Of a stretch of 64,000 nucleotides of DNA, positions 35,206 through 44,918 are shown in pieces. Every line of letters begins with the position of its first letter. Position 1 is the stretch's first letter. Below the pieces are notes generated by a model. The model searched no databases. It was not told where the DNA came from and worked only from the letters and a program-made list of their open reading frames with translations. The stretch comes from an uncultured Acetatifactor sp. (GTDB lineage: Bacteria > Bacillota > Clostridia > Lachnospirales > Lachnospiraceae). The DNA lies in the NCBI GenBank assembly GCA_910577235.1, contig CAJTMX010000011.1, positions 45,724-109,723 of the forward strand, in the 5' to 3' direction. The translations under genes were made by a program, and so were the position numbers.

Positions 35206-35835
35206 TTATGAATTACGCTTAAGAGTAATCACTACTCTTCTGAAGGGTTCATCCCCTTCGCTGTGAGTCGTCACATATTTGTCATTCTGCAGCGCTGAAT
35301 GAATGATACGCCTCTCATAGGGATTCATGGGCTCCAAAGATACAGGCCTTTTGTTTCTCTTCACCTTATAAGCAATATTCTTTGCAAGATTTTCAAGAGT
35401 CTCTTTTCTTCTCTCTCTGTAATTCTCCGTATCAACCTTTACCCGGATATATTCATCCGTATTCTTGTTTACCACCAGGGATACAAGATATTGCAGAGAA
35501 TCCAGAGTCTGTCCTCTCTTACCGATCAAAATACCCATGTCGTCGCCGTTGAGTTCCACATCTATGGATTTCTCTTTTTCATTGTATTGTACATCCACAG
35601 TTACAATCATATCCATGGCTGCAAATATATCTTTCATAAAGTTTCTGACATCATCTTCCACTGAACATTTCACCCAGGCTTTGATCACAGCGGGTTTGGC
35701 ACCTATACCCAAAAAACCGGCAGAACCTTCTTCCAAAACTTCATGCTCTAGTTTATCGCTGGCAACACCCAATTTCTGACAGGCCTCAATAATGGCATCA
35801 TTTATAGTTTTTGCCGATACTTCAATGTATTCCAT
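35206..35835 (-). CDS. khpB: RNA-binding protein KhpB (Jag)
   Basis: A 209-residue protein with the Jag N-terminal domain (EYIEVSAKTINDAIIEACQK, then LEHEVLEEGSAGFLGIGAKP), a KH domain with GILIGKRGQTLDSLQYL near residue 115, and a C-terminal R3H domain (SLEPMNPYERRIIHSAL). Jag/KhpB binds RNA together with KhpA and affects cell-envelope genes. The start was set at the ATG after GGGAGGG, five codons inside the open frame. It sits directly behind yidC, the conserved order. Confidence 0.9.
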   Translation of the reverse strand: MEYIEVSAKTINDAIIEACQKLGVASDKLEHEVLEEGSAGFLGIGAKPAVIKAWVKCSVEDDVRNFMKDIFAAMDMIVTVDVQYNEKEKSIDVELNGDDMGILIGKRGQTLDSLQYLVSLVVNKNTDEYIRVKVDTENYRERRKETLENLAKNIAYKVKRNKRPVSLEPMNPYERRIIHSALQNDKYVTTHSEGDEPFRRVVITLKRNS

Positions 35836-35853
35836 CTCTAACCCTCCCATAAA

Positions 35854-37158
35854 CTATTTGTTATTTTTTTCGTTAAATTCCTTTACCAGATTAGCTTTTG
35901 AGGCTATACTTCCCGACTTGGCTTTACTGCCGTTATCTGCATTCGTCGTTTTGCTGTCCCCGCTGCTATTGTTATCGGTACTCAATCCGGCTTTTCCCGC
36001 AATACTTTTTGTATTCATATTGGCGTAAGTGTTCAATATTTCCTGTTGCTTATGGATCTTTTCAAGCTTTTTAGCGCTCTTGACAGAATTCTTCTTAATT
36101 ATATCATCAAAACTCATCTTGTCCAACTGTTTATTGATTATAATCATTAAAATTGTTCTGACAACCGCGCTGGCGATCCAGTACAAACCCATACCGGAAG
36201 GCAATGTAAAACAAAACCATGCGGAGAAGACAGGCATGACCATATTCATCATCTTCATGGAAGAAGCCATGCTGTTATTCTCGGAATTCTTATTTTCCGG
36301 CTGAGGCATCAGCTTTATACTGATCAACTGTGTCACTGCCGACAAAACAGGAATCATGATAGCGCCGATCAACAAACCCCAAGCCTTGTCACTGTAAGCG
36401 CCGGATATAATATGCTGAGGCGAATTGGCAATGTTCAAGCCCAGAAAATTGTTGTATATATCCAACAAACCCCTGGTAGTCTCATTGCTCAATATCAAAT
36501 GTCCGTTATATGTCAGATCAGCCAGGTTGTAATGTTCCGATACCAGAGCAAGATCGCTGGTGGATAACTTATTCAGAACATCAATAAGGCTGTTGACAGC
36601 TGTCTCACCGGTGCCTTCCGCAATAGATCTTCCGTACATTGATACCGTATTTTTTATGGTATCTTCGGCATTTAACAGAAAAGCAGCCCCATCCGTACTC
36701 ATGATCTTATCGGCTAATATACGGAACGTATCGCCGATCTTACCCACATAAGCAGGAATAGCGTAGATCACCCGATACAGAGCAAGCAATATAGGCATCT
36801 GTATCAACAACTGAACACAACTACCGGAAGCAGATACCCCATACTTTGCGTATACAGCCTGTATCTCCTGATTCTGTGCCATTGCGGATTCGTTATCTTT
36901 TTTATTCTTGTATTTAGCCTGAATGGCCTGTATCTCAGGCTGCATCTTATTAGATAGCTTGGAAAATTTCTGCTGTTTGATCGTCAAAGGCAATAACAGC
37001 AGATTAACTACAATCGTAAACAGAATGATAGCCAATCCTATATTCGGAATGCCTATGAAATCAATCACATTGAAAATACCTTCCATGATCAGGCCAAGCA
37101 GTCTGGCAACCCATCCAATGATAAAGGTATCGTCCTTGGTCAATAAGATTACTTTCAT
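35854..37158 (-). CDS. yidC: Membrane insertase YidC
   Basis: A 434-residue membrane protein of the YidC/Oxa1/SpoIIIJ family that inserts proteins into the cytoplasmic membrane. The conserved core is about residues 20-330 with several hydrophobic segments (FNVIDFIGIPNIGLAIILFT, LPLTIKQQKFSKLSNKMQPE). The C-terminal 70 residues are charged and end in VKEFNEKNNK. The ATG lies after AAAGGGGTATAAAA; the frame extends 6 codons further upstream into a leader hairpin (37171-37190). No N-terminal lipoprotein signal is obvious. Confidence 0.92.
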   Translation of the reverse strand: MKVILLTKDDTFIIGWVARLLGLIMEGIFNVIDFIGIPNIGLAIILFTIVVNLLLLPLTIKQQKFSKLSNKMQPEIQAIQAKYKNKKDNESAMAQNQEIQAVYAKYGVSASGSCVQLLIQMPILLALYRVIYAIPAYVGKIGDTFRILADKIMSTDGAAFLLNAEDTIKNTVSMYGRSIAEGTGETAVNSLIDVLNKLSTSDLALVSEHYNLADLTYNGHLILSNETTRGLLDIYNNFLGLNIANSPQHIISGAYSDKAWGLLIGAIMIPVLSAVTQLISIKLMPQPENKNSENNSMASSMKMMNMVMPVFSAWFCFTLPSGMGLYWIASAVVRTILMIIINKQLDKMSFDDIIKKNSVKSAKKLEKIHKQQEILNTYANMNTKSIAGKAGLSTDNNSSGDSKTTNADNGSKAKSGSIASKANLVKEFNEKNNK

Positions 37159-37161
37159 TTT

Positions 37162-37193
37162 TATACCCCTTTGCATGCTTTAGCACGCATACC
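37162..37193 (-). promoter_or_regulatory. Hairpin plus ribosome-site leader of yidC
   Basis: On the minus strand GCGTGCT-AA-AGCATGC forms a 7-bp hairpin with one G-T pair, followed at once by AAAGGGGTATA and then the yidC ATG. A 32-base block of the same layout precedes the OmpR-type regulator gene at 53255-53286. Confidence 0.6.
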
Positions 37194-37194
37194 T

Positions 37195-37214
37195 GTAGTT
37201 GACAAGTCAACTAC
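37195..37214. repeat. Perfect 9-bp inverted repeat upstream of yidC
   Basis: GTAGTTGAC-AA-GTCAACTAC. It lies in the short space between yidD and yidC, directly before the leader hairpin. It could be an operator or a stem in the transcript. Confidence 0.5.
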
Positions 37215-37268
37215 GGCATTGCCTGTGCGGTATTTCACCAATTTCACTTAACGATCTAACCCGCAATA

Positions 37269-37478
37269 TCAGGGAACAGGATCATAACCTCCCTTTGAAA
37301 AAGGATTGCAGCGAAGTATCCTCCACAATGCCAAAAAAGACCCTTTAACAGCGCCATATTTTTGAACCGCCTCAAGTCCGTATTGAGAACAGGTAGGAAT
37401 ATAAGGGCATTTTGTGCGTTTCATAGGAGAAATATATTTCTGATAAAATCGAATAAGTGCAATTATAATTTTTTTCAT
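37269..37478 (-). CDS. yidD: Membrane protein insertion efficiency factor YidD
   Basis: A 69-residue protein (KKIIIALIRFYQKYISPMKR, then CPYIPTCSQYGLEAVQKYG) with the conserved cysteines of the YidD family. It sits between rnpA and yidC as in most bacteria and is thought to help YidC work. Confidence 0.92.
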   Translation of the reverse strand: MKKIIIALIRFYQKYISPMKRTKCPYIPTCSQYGLEAVQKYGAVKGSFLALWRILRCNPFSKGGYDPVP

Positions 37479-37490
37479 AACAAATAAATT

Positions 37491-37844
37491 TTAATCAAAA
37501 TAAAAATAGACCTTGATCAGCTTATGAAGTTTCGCGAGATGTAAAACAGCATTCTCAACTTCAAAATAGCTCACATTGGCTACAGCCGGTCTCGCAACGA
37601 TCACCATATCCAAACCACTATTGAATATGTTTTCATGTAATCGGTAACTCTCTCTCACCAATCTCGTAACACGGTGCCTTACAACACTGTTACCTACTTT
37701 TTTACTGACGCTTATTCCAATACGGTTCCTATCCGTGCCATTTTCCTTAACATACATGATCAGATATTTATTCGCATAAGATTTACCGTTTTTATAGACA
37801 AAGCGGAACTGCTCATTCTTCTTTAATGACTCTGAAAACTTCAT
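37491..37844 (-). CDS. rnpA: Ribonuclease P protein component
   Basis: A 117-residue basic protein, the subunit that helps the RNase P RNA cut the 5' leader from precursor tRNAs. The RNR motif region reads GNSVVRHRVTRLVRESYRLH, and the start is FSESLKKNEQFRFVYKNGKS. It follows rpmH across a hairpin at 37872-37897. Confidence 0.93.
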   Translation of the reverse strand: MKFSESLKKNEQFRFVYKNGKSYANKYLIMYVKENGTDRNRIGISVSKKVGNSVVRHRVTRLVRESYRLHENIFNSGLDMVIVARPAVANVSYFEVENAVLHLAKLHKLIKVYFYFD

Positions 37845-37871
37845 ATATTTGTCTGTCCTCTTTTTTCAGAG

Positions 37872-37897
37872 AAAAAAAGGTCACATTGCTGTGACCT
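37872..37897 (-). terminator. Hairpin with T tract directly after rpmH
   Basis: On the minus strand AGGTCACA-GCAA-TGTGACCT is followed by seven T residues, and the stem begins within the rpmH stop codon. It looks like a partial terminator that lets some transcripts continue into rnpA, which would explain more L34 than RNase P protein. Confidence 0.75.
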
Positions 37898-38030
37898 ATG
37901 CTGATAATTTCTTTCTTCCCTTTGCACGTCTCGCTGCCAGAACTTTTCTTCCGCCGGGAGTACTCATCCTTGCCCTGAATCCGTGAACTCTGGATCTGGA
38001 TCTCTTTTTAGGCTGAAATGTCATCTTCAT
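37896..38030 (-). CDS. rpmH: Ribosomal protein L34
   Basis: The 44-residue, highly basic L34 protein of the large ribosomal subunit (KMTFQPKKRSRSRVHGFRAR, then GRKVLAARRAKGRKKLSA). The ATG has GAAGGAGG upstream; a longer frame reaching 38135 includes the promoter and is not translated. It is the first gene left of oriC. Confidence 0.95.
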   Translation of the reverse strand: MKMTFQPKKRSRSRVHGFRARMSTPGGRKVLAARRAKGRKKLSA

Positions 38031-38102
38031 AAAATGCACCTCCTTCTCTGACCTTAATTTATGATAAGGTTGTATTGATTTCCTGTGGAAAATAGCATAT
38101 TG

Positions 38103-38131
38103 ATTGTATAGGAAAAGAGCCGCAATGTCAA
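38103..38131 (-). promoter_or_regulatory. rpmH promoter
   Basis: On the minus strand TTGACA and TACAAT are 17 bases apart, a near-consensus sigma-A promoter, about 75 bases before the rpmH ATG. Confidence 0.85.
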
Positions 38132-38169
38132 GCAAATATCAGATTTTTTTCTATTATTTTTATAAACCG

Positions 38170-38530
38170 TACACGAAAAAAAATTTTTTTGAAGTTATCC
38201 ACAGCAATATACACACTTTTTTATAAACATCCAGTTATCCACAAGCTGTTGATAATTTGTGGATAACTATTTCGGACAATCACTACATCTTGTTTTTTAT
38301 GACAAAGTATTTATCAATATGGTGTATTTATACTGCTTTTCAAGTATCCACAAATTATACGATTTATACACCATATTGTCCACATTTGAATTTCCACACA
38401 TCACTTATACCCCGACTTATCAACAGCATGTGGATAACTTTATTCAATATCTGTTCAAAACTAACATTTGAAATATTCCCGACTTTATATTAATATAAGT
38501 TTGTGGATCTGTTTGTCAAAGGCAGAATTG
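38170..38530. other. oriC, part upstream of dnaA (DnaA-box cluster)
   Basis: Perfect DnaA boxes TTATCCACA lie at 38195 and 38235 (plus) and at 38258 and 38429 (minus). Near matches lie at 38344 (GTATCCACA), 38376 (TTGTCCACA) and 38417 (TTATCAACA). An A/T run lies to the left at 38177-38190 and another AT-rich stretch near 38470-38500, either of which could be the unwinding element. The position between rpmH and dnaA is the classic Firmicute origin. Confidence 0.9.
38468..38496 (+). promoter_or_regulatory. Candidate dnaA promoter
   Basis: TTGAAA and TAATAT are 17 bases apart, about 65 bases before the dnaA ATG and among the DnaA boxes, so DnaA could repress its own gene. Confidence 0.5.
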
Positions 38531-38561
38531 TCAGTGTGAAAGGAAAAGAAAAGGAATAAAA

Positions 38562-39917
38562 ATGGATAATATTAAGGAAAATTGGGAAGAAATCAAAGAT
38601 ATTGTCAGAAGAGAATACAATCTGTCGAGTATTTCTTTTTCTACCTGGGTAGAACCTCTTCAGATCTATAATATAGAAAACGATGTGGTATATATTATCA
38701 TTCCCTCCGACCAGGCACAGGCTCTGAGCTATATTTCCAGCAAATACAAGAGCTTTTTTCAGGTTACGATCTCTGAAAAATACGATCATATATATGAAGT
38801 GGAATTTATTTTGGAATCGGATATTCCGTCAGGCGATCCCCTTGAAAAAGAGGCTGACTATTACAATGAGGCCAGCAGCGCCAATACTACCCTGAATCCT
38901 AAATATAAATTTGACACTTTTGTAGTCGGAAGCAACAATAAGTTTGCCCACTCCGCCTCTCTGGCTGTGGCGGAATCTCCGGGGAAAACATATAACCCGC
39001 TGTATCTCTACGGAGGCGCGGGTCTGGGAAAGACCCACCTGATGCATTCCATAGGACATTTTATACTGGAGCAAAATCCCAATACAAAAGTACTTTATGT
39101 GACCAGCGAAGAATTTACCAACGAAGTGATCGAATCCATCCGAAACGGAAGTGCCTCCGTCATGACCAGGCTGCGTGAAAAGTACCGCACTGTGGATGTG
39201 TTGATGGTAGACGATGTACAGTTTATTATAGGAAAAGAGAGTACCCAGGAAGAATTTTTCCACACATTTAATGTACTGCACTCTGCCGGTAAACAGATCA
39301 TTCTCTCCTCGGACAAACCTCCGAAGGAGATGGAGACTTTGGAAGAAAGATTCCGTTCCCGTTTTGAATGGGGATTGATCGCGGATATTCAGCCTCCCGA
39401 TTATGAAACACGCGTAGCGATCCTGCGGAAAAACGCGGAAGTATACCACAGACAGATCGACGAGGAGATCCTTAACTATATTGCCACGAATATTAAATCC
39501 AATATCCGGGAGCTGGAAGGCGCTTTTAACAAAATACTTGCCTTTGCCAGATCCAATAAGAGAGATCTGACTCTGGATGCCGCGGAAGAGGCGTTAAAGG
39601 ATGTCATCTATCCCAACAAAGCCAGAGAGATCAATCCTACGCTGATCATCAATACGGTTTCGGAATATTTTAACGTAAAACCGGAAGACGTAATATCAAA
39701 AAAAAGAAATTCGGAGTATGTGCTTCCAAGACAGGTATCCATGTATCTGTGTCATACCATGACGGATATTTCCTATTCTATGATAGGAAAAGCACTTGGA
39801 AAAAAAGATCACACCACCGTATTACACGGATGTAATAAAATAGAAGAAGAGTTAAAGACCAACGAGGAACTTCAGAGTAAAATTGACACCATTATTAAGA
39901 AGATTAATCCCAACTGA
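38562..39917 (+). CDS. dnaA: Chromosomal replication initiator DnaA
   Basis: A 451-residue initiator. Domain I is at residues 1-80, the AAA+ core has Walker A GGAGLGKTHL near residue 150 and Walker B MVDDVQF near 212, and domain IV carries the signature LPRQVSMYLCHTMTDISYSM and KKDHTTVLHG that binds DnaA boxes. It opens the origin and loads the helicase. AGGAAAAG is upstream of the ATG. DnaA boxes flank the gene on both sides. Confidence 0.97.
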   Translation: MDNIKENWEEIKDIVRREYNLSSISFSTWVEPLQIYNIENDVVYIIIPSDQAQALSYISSKYKSFFQVTISEKYDHIYEVEFILESDIPSGDPLEKEADYYNEASSANTTLNPKYKFDTFVVGSNNKFAHSASLAVAESPGKTYNPLYLYGGAGLGKTHLMHSIGHFILEQNPNTKVLYVTSEEFTNEVIESIRNGSASVMTRLREKYRTVDVLMVDDVQFIIGKESTQEEFFHTFNVLHSAGKQIILSSDKPPKEMETLEERFRSRFEWGLIADIQPPDYETRVAILRKNAEVYHRQIDEEILNYIATNIKSNIRELEGAFNKILAFARSNKRDLTLDAAEEALKDVIYPNKAREINPTLIINTVSEYFNVKPEDVISKKRNSEYVLPRQVSMYLCHTMTDISYSMIGKALGKKDHTTVLHGCNKIEEELKTNEELQSKIDTIIKKINPN

Positions 39918-40194
39918 TCCACAGCGGACTGTGTATTGAATGTTGATAACTTCCTGGACTCGAAAACCGTTTTCAGGCACATGTGAATAAGTTTTAACTT
40001 ATCCATAACAAAAAGTTTAATTATTCACAAGATATCCATTCCCTTTTTGCCCAAAAAATAGTATAATAGATATAGTTTTGCACATATCAACATCCGTTAA
40101 TAAGAATATTAAGAAAATATATATAATTAATTGGCCTTGCGCAGACGCCTTCATCAAGATTTTGCGTTGTGCACAGGAAAGGAGTTTATAAAAT
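39918..40194. other. oriC, part between dnaA and dnaN
   Basis: DnaA-box-like sites lie at 39982 (TGTGAATAA, minus), 39999 (TTATCCATA) and 40021 (TTATTCACA), with an AT-rich stretch around 40105-40135. A second, weaker box cluster on this side of dnaA makes the origin bipartite, as in B. subtilis. TATAAT at 40072 may belong to a dnaN promoter. Confidence 0.65.
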
Positions 40195-41304
40195 ATGAAA
40201 CTTATTTGCTCTAAGAGTAATCTGTTAAACGGCGTGCAGATCGTTTCAAAGGCGGTTCCCAACAAAACTACCATGTCTATTCTTGAATGTATTCTGGTAG
40301 ACGCTACCAAGGGTGAGATCACTCTCACGGCCAACGATATGGAGCTGGGCATAGAGACAACTATCGAAGGAGAGATTCTGGAAAAAGGCATCATTGCTCT
40401 GGATGCCAAGATCTTCCTGGAGATTGTTCGTAAGCTGCCGGATAACGATATCACGATCCAGACTGACGAGACATATAAGACAACCATCACCTGTGAAAAG
40501 GCAAAATTTAATATCATGGGAAAATCAGGCGAAGATTTTTCCTATCTGCCTGTTATAGAGAGAGAAGAAAGTTTAACCGTGTCTCAGTTTACCTTGAAGG
40601 AAGTAGTGAGACAGACTATATTCTCCATATCCGACAATGATAACAATAAGCTTATGAGCGGCGAACTGTTTGACATAAACGGCAGAGAGCTAAAAGTGGT
40701 CTCTTTGGACGGACACCGTATCTCTATCCGAAAAATAGAGTTAAAGGAGGAATACGGCCAGAGAAAGGTGGTAGTTCCGGGTAAGACTCTCAATGAGGTC
40801 AGCAAGATTCTTTCCGGGGAAACTGACAAGTATGTGAACATTTTCTTTACCCCGAAACATATTATTTTTGAATTTGACAACACCACGGTGGTTTCCAGAC
40901 TGATAGAGGGAGAGTATTTCAGGATCGAGCAGATGCTTTCCGGCGATCATGAGACTAAGGTGAGGATCAATAAAAAGGAATTTTTAAGCTGTATAGACCG
41001 TGCCACTCTGCTGGTAAAAGAGGGAGACAAAAAGCCCATTATCATTAATATCACAGACGGCAGTATGGAATTAAAGATCAATTCCGCTCTTGGCAGCATG
41101 AATGAAGATATTGATATCGAAAAAGAGGGCAATGATCTGATGATCGGATTCAATCCCAAATTTCTGATCGATGCCCTGCGTGTGATCGACAATGAGCAGG
41201 TCGATCTGTTTATGGTCAATCCGAAAGCTCCCTGTCTGATAAAAGATGAAGAGGAGACATTTATATATTTGATACTGCCGGTTAATTTTACAACGGTAAG
41301 TTAA
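40195..41304 (+). CDS. dnaN: DNA polymerase III sliding clamp
   Basis: A 369-residue beta clamp, three repeats of one fold, that tethers polymerase III to DNA. It starts with KLICSKSNLLNGVQIVSKAV and ends with YLILPVNFTTVS, typical for the family. AGGAAAGGAG precedes the ATG. It follows dnaA in the standard order. Confidence 0.95.
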   Translation: MKLICSKSNLLNGVQIVSKAVPNKTTMSILECILVDATKGEITLTANDMELGIETTIEGEILEKGIIALDAKIFLEIVRKLPDNDITIQTDETYKTTITCEKAKFNIMGKSGEDFSYLPVIEREESLTVSQFTLKEVVRQTIFSISDNDNNKLMSGELFDINGRELKVVSLDGHRISIRKIELKEEYGQRKVVVPGKTLNEVSKILSGETDKYVNIFFTPKHIIFEFDNTTVVSRLIEGEYFRIEQMLSGDHETKVRINKKEFLSCIDRATLLVKEGDKKPIIINITDGSMELKINSALGSMNEDIDIEKEGNDLMIGFNPKFLIDALRVIDNEQVDLFMVNPKAPCLIKDEEETFIYLILPVNFTTVS

Positions 41305-41334
41305 TTGTCATAAAAAGATAGGATATTTAAGAAA

Positions 41335-41553
41335 ATGTTAAAACTACAAATTAGAGATGATTATATTAAACTGGGTCAGGCCATGAAACTGGCCGATCTG
41401 GTGGAATCCGGCGTTGAGGCAAAGCTGATGATCCAGGACGGTCAGGTATCTGTGAACGGAGAGGTGGAATATCAGAGAGGTAAAAAGCTTCAGGATGGAG
41501 ATATATTTGAATTTGACGGGTCACAGGTTCAGATCATAGCCCGGAAAGTATAG
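41335..41553 (+). CDS. S4-domain RNA-binding protein (YaaA type)
   Basis: A 72-residue protein consisting of one S4 RNA-binding domain (IKLGQAMKLADLVESGVEAK, then VSVNGEVEYQRGKKL). This small gene sits between dnaN and recF in most Firmicutes, and its exact role is not firmly known; a ribosome-related role is suspected. Confidence 0.88.
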   Translation: MLKLQIRDDYIKLGQAMKLADLVESGVEAKLMIQDGQVSVNGEVEYQRGKKLQDGDIFEFDGSQVQIIARKV

Positions 41554-41570
41554 GGAAAGTGGAGCAGACT

Positions 41571-42671
41571 ATGATTATAAAATCACTGGAACTTCAGGAT
41601 TATCGTAATTATGATTCACTTAACTTAGCGTTTGACAAAGGTACGAATATCCTTTATGGTGACAATGCACAGGGAAAGACCAATATTCTGGAAGCAATCT
41701 ATGTATCAGCCACTACAAAATCACATAAAGGGAGCAAGGACAAGGATATTGTAAATTTTCACAGGGATGAGGCGCATATCCGTACTTTTTTGGAAAAAGA
41801 CGGGGTGGAAACCCGGGTTGATATGCATTTGAGAAAGAGCAAATCCAAAGGAATTGCCATTGACGGCCAGAAGATCAAGAAAGCTGCTGATCTGCTGGGA
41901 ATCTGTAATGTTGTTTTTTTCTCTCCGGAGGACTTGAGTATTATAAAAGACGGCCCTGTGGAGCGCAGACGCTTTGTGGATATGGAGCTTTGTCAACTGG
42001 ACAATTTTTATCTGTATAATCTGAATCATTACAATAAAATCGTAAATCAGCGCAATAAGCTTTTAAAGGATATGTATTTTAATCCCGATCTCAAGGATAC
42101 CTTGAATATATGGGATTCTCAGCTGGTTTCCTTTGGCGGTAAGATTATAGAGAGAAGAAAGATATTTGTGGAGCAGTTAAACGAGATCATTTATGACATC
42201 CATAGACGTCTGTCCGGCGACAGGGAAGAAATATTGATTCAGTATGAGCCGGATGTACAGATAGAAAATTTTGAGAAACAGCTGAGATGCAGCCAGGAAA
42301 AGGATATAAAACTAAAACAGACTACGGTCGGACCTCACAGGGATGATTTTTGTTTTACCATAGGAGATGTGGATATACGAAAATTCGGTTCCCAGGGTCA
42401 GCAGCGTACGGCGGCGCTGTCTCTGAAACTTTCAGAGATAGAATTGGTTAAAAAAATCACAAAAGATACCCCTATCTTACTGTTGGATGATGTACTCTCG
42501 GAGCTGGACAGCAACCGGCAAAATTATCTGCTGAACAGCATAGGAGATATTCAGACCATCATCACCTGTACCGGCCTTGAAGAATTTGTAAATAACAGAT
42601 TTGAGATCAACAGAGTATATAAAGTGACAAATGGTGTGGTAGAGACAGTGTCTTCCGATACAACCCATTGA
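41571..42671 (+). CDS. recF: DNA repair ATPase RecF
   Basis: A 366-residue SMC-like ATPase that helps load RecA at gaps. Walker A is GDNAQGKTNILEAI near residue 33, the signature region FGSQGQQRTAALSLKLSE is near 270, and Walker B is ILLLDDVLSELDSNRQ near 306. The ATG at 41571 has GTGGAG upstream; a GTG four codons earlier is the alternative. The frame is intact and the gyrB frame begins nearby. Confidence 0.93.
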   Translation: MIIKSLELQDYRNYDSLNLAFDKGTNILYGDNAQGKTNILEAIYVSATTKSHKGSKDKDIVNFHRDEAHIRTFLEKDGVETRVDMHLRKSKSKGIAIDGQKIKKAADLLGICNVVFFSPEDLSIIKDGPVERRRFVDMELCQLDNFYLYNLNHYNKIVNQRNKLLKDMYFNPDLKDTLNIWDSQLVSFGGKIIERRKIFVEQLNEIIYDIHRRLSGDREEILIQYEPDVQIENFEKQLRCSQEKDIKLKQTTVGPHRDDFCFTIGDVDIRKFGSQGQQRTAALSLKLSEIELVKKITKDTPILLLDDVLSELDSNRQNYLLNSIGDIQTIITCTGLEEFVNNRFEINRVYKVTNGVVETVSSDTTH

Positions 42672-42715
42672 TGGTATTTATTGACCATTTTGCGATATGC
42701 GGAGAAGAGGTAAGA

Positions 42716-44827
42716 ATGAGCGAAGAAATCATGAATAAAACGGCAGTTGAGAATGAATATGGAGCCGACCAGATTCAGATTCTGGAGGGTCTTGAGGCGG
42801 TCCGTAAACGTCCCGGTATGTATATCGGTTCCACATCCGGCAGAGGCCTGCATCATCTGGTATATGAGATCATAGACAATTCTGTAGACGAAGCGCTGGC
42901 GGGATTTTGTGATACCATCGATGTGACGATCAATGAGGACAACTCTGTTGTAGTTGAGGATAACGGCAGAGGTATTCCTGTGGGTATCAATCACAAGGCA
43001 GGTATTCCTGCCGTAGAGGTAGTGTTTACGATCCTTCATGCCGGCGGCAAATTCGGCGGCGGGGGATACAAGGTGTCCGGAGGTCTGCACGGTGTGGGCG
43101 CTTCCGTGGTAAATGCTCTGTCTGACTGGCTTGAGGTAGAGATCTGCCAGGGCGGAAAAATATATAAACAGCGTTATGAGAGAGGACATGTGATCTATCC
43201 TCTCAAGGAAATAGGAACCTGCCCTGTGGAAAAGACAGGTACCAAGGTTACTTTTCTTCCGGATAAGACAATCTTTACGGAGACAACGGAATTTGAGTTT
43301 GACGTTTTAAAGCGCAGATTGAGGGAAATGGCCTTTTTAACAAAAGGTCTGCGTATTATTCTGAGGGATAACCGCAGCGAGGAGGAACAGATTCTTACGG
43401 ATACCAGTGCGGAAAACGCGCAGATCAGTCAATTATTACAGAGAGCCGCGGAGGATCAAAAGGAGAGCGCGGCAGAGGAGGAGACGGCAAAGACATTCAA
43501 AGTGGGTGTGTTGAGAACCGTCAGACTGGACAGCGGAAAAAAGCAGAAGGTGATTGAATTCCACTATGAGGGAGGCATCAAAGAATTTGTCACTTATCTG
43601 AATAAAAGCAAAACTCCTCTCTATGAAAATATTTTGTATTTTGAGGGAGAAAAGAATCAGGTTTATGTGGAAGTATCTTTCCAGCACAACGATTCCTATA
43701 ACGAGAGTGTATTTAGTTTTGTGAACAATATCAATACTCCGGAGGGCGGCACTCATTTGCAGGGTTTCCGCAATGCCATCACAAAGACTTTTAACGATTA
43801 TGCTCGAAATGCGAAATTGTTGAAAGACAGCGAGCCCAATCTTTCCGGCGAAGATATCCGTGAAGGACTGACTGCCATTATCAGCGTAAAGATCGAGGAC
43901 CCTCAGTTTGAAGGCCAGACCAAGCAAAAACTTGGGAACAGCGAGGCCAGAGGAGCGGTAGACAATATTGTTTCGGAACAGTTGACCTATTTTCTGGAGC
44001 AGAATCCCGGAGTAGCCAAGATCATATGCGAGAAATCCATAATGGCACAACGCGCCAGGGAGGCGGCCCGTAAAGCAAGAGACCTGACCCGCAGAAAAAC
44101 GGCTTTGGATACCATGGCTCTTCCCGGAAAACTGGCAGATTGTTCGGACAAAGATCCTCAGAATTGCGAGATCTATATTGTGGAGGGAGATTCCGCCGGA
44201 GGCAGTGCCAAAATCGCCCGCTCCCGCGCCACCCAGGCGATCCTGCCGTTACGGGGCAAGATTTTAAATGTTGAGAAAGCCAGACTGGATAAAATATACG
44301 CCAACGCGGAGATCAAGGCTATGATAACCGCTTTCGGTACCGGTATCCATGAGGATTTTGATATCACCAAGCTCCGTTACAACAAGATCATTTTGATGGC
44401 GGACGCGGATGTGGACGGAGCCCATATCTGTACTTTGCTGCTCACGTTCATCTACCGTTTTATGCCGGAATTGATCAGGCAGGGACATGTATTTTTGGCA
44501 AAACCGCCTCTCTTTAAACTGGAGAAAAACAAAAAGGTGTGGTATGCCTACAGTGACGAGGAACTTGACGCCATTTTGCAGGAAGTGGGAAGAGATCAGA
44601 ATAACAAGATCCAGAGATATAAAGGTCTGGGTGAAATGGATGCGGAACAGCTCTGGGAAACTACCATGGACCCGGCCAGAAGAATATTGCTCAGAGTGAA
44701 CTATGACGAAGAAACAGAATCGGAGCTTGATCTGACCTTTACCACACTGATGGGAGATAAAGTGGAACCCCGGAAAGAATTTATCGAGCAGAATGCCAAA
44801 TTTGTGAAAAACCTTGATATCACTTAA
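42716..44827 (+). CDS. gyrB: DNA gyrase subunit B
   Basis: A 703-residue GyrB. The N-terminal ATPase has EGLEAVRKRPGMYIGST and VEDNGRGIPVG, and the TOPRIM domain has EGDSAGGSAKIARSR and DADVDGAHI. It works with GyrA to introduce negative supercoils. The ATG follows AGAGGTAAG; the frame is open 16 codons further upstream but without a ribosome site. The region about 245-270 has an acidic insert (RAAEDQKESAAEEETA). Confidence 0.96.
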   Translation: MSEEIMNKTAVENEYGADQIQILEGLEAVRKRPGMYIGSTSGRGLHHLVYEIIDNSVDEALAGFCDTIDVTINEDNSVVVEDNGRGIPVGINHKAGIPAVEVVFTILHAGGKFGGGGYKVSGGLHGVGASVVNALSDWLEVEICQGGKIYKQRYERGHVIYPLKEIGTCPVEKTGTKVTFLPDKTIFTETTEFEFDVLKRRLREMAFLTKGLRIILRDNRSEEEQILTDTSAENAQISQLLQRAAEDQKESAAEEETAKTFKVGVLRTVRLDSGKKQKVIEFHYEGGIKEFVTYLNKSKTPLYENILYFEGEKNQVYVEVSFQHNDSYNESVFSFVNNINTPEGGTHLQGFRNAITKTFNDYARNAKLLKDSEPNLSGEDIREGLTAIISVKIEDPQFEGQTKQKLGNSEARGAVDNIVSEQLTYFLEQNPGVAKIICEKSIMAQRAREAARKARDLTRRKTALDTMALPGKLADCSDKDPQNCEIYIVEGDSAGGSAKIARSRATQAILPLRGKILNVEKARLDKIYANAEIKAMITAFGTGIHEDFDITKLRYNKIILMADADVDGAHICTLLLTFIYRFMPELIRQGHVFLAKPPLFKLEKNKKVWYAYSDEELDAILQEVGRDQNNKIQRYKGLGEMDAEQLWETTMDPARRILLRVNYDEETESELDLTFTTLMGDKVEPRKEFIEQNAKFVKNLDIT

Positions 44828-44918
44828 TTGGACTTAAAAAATGGTAGAAACAGACGTTTCAAATACCGATTGATGCAATATGACAGAAAATCCTGTTATA
44901 TGCAGGAACGAGGTAAAC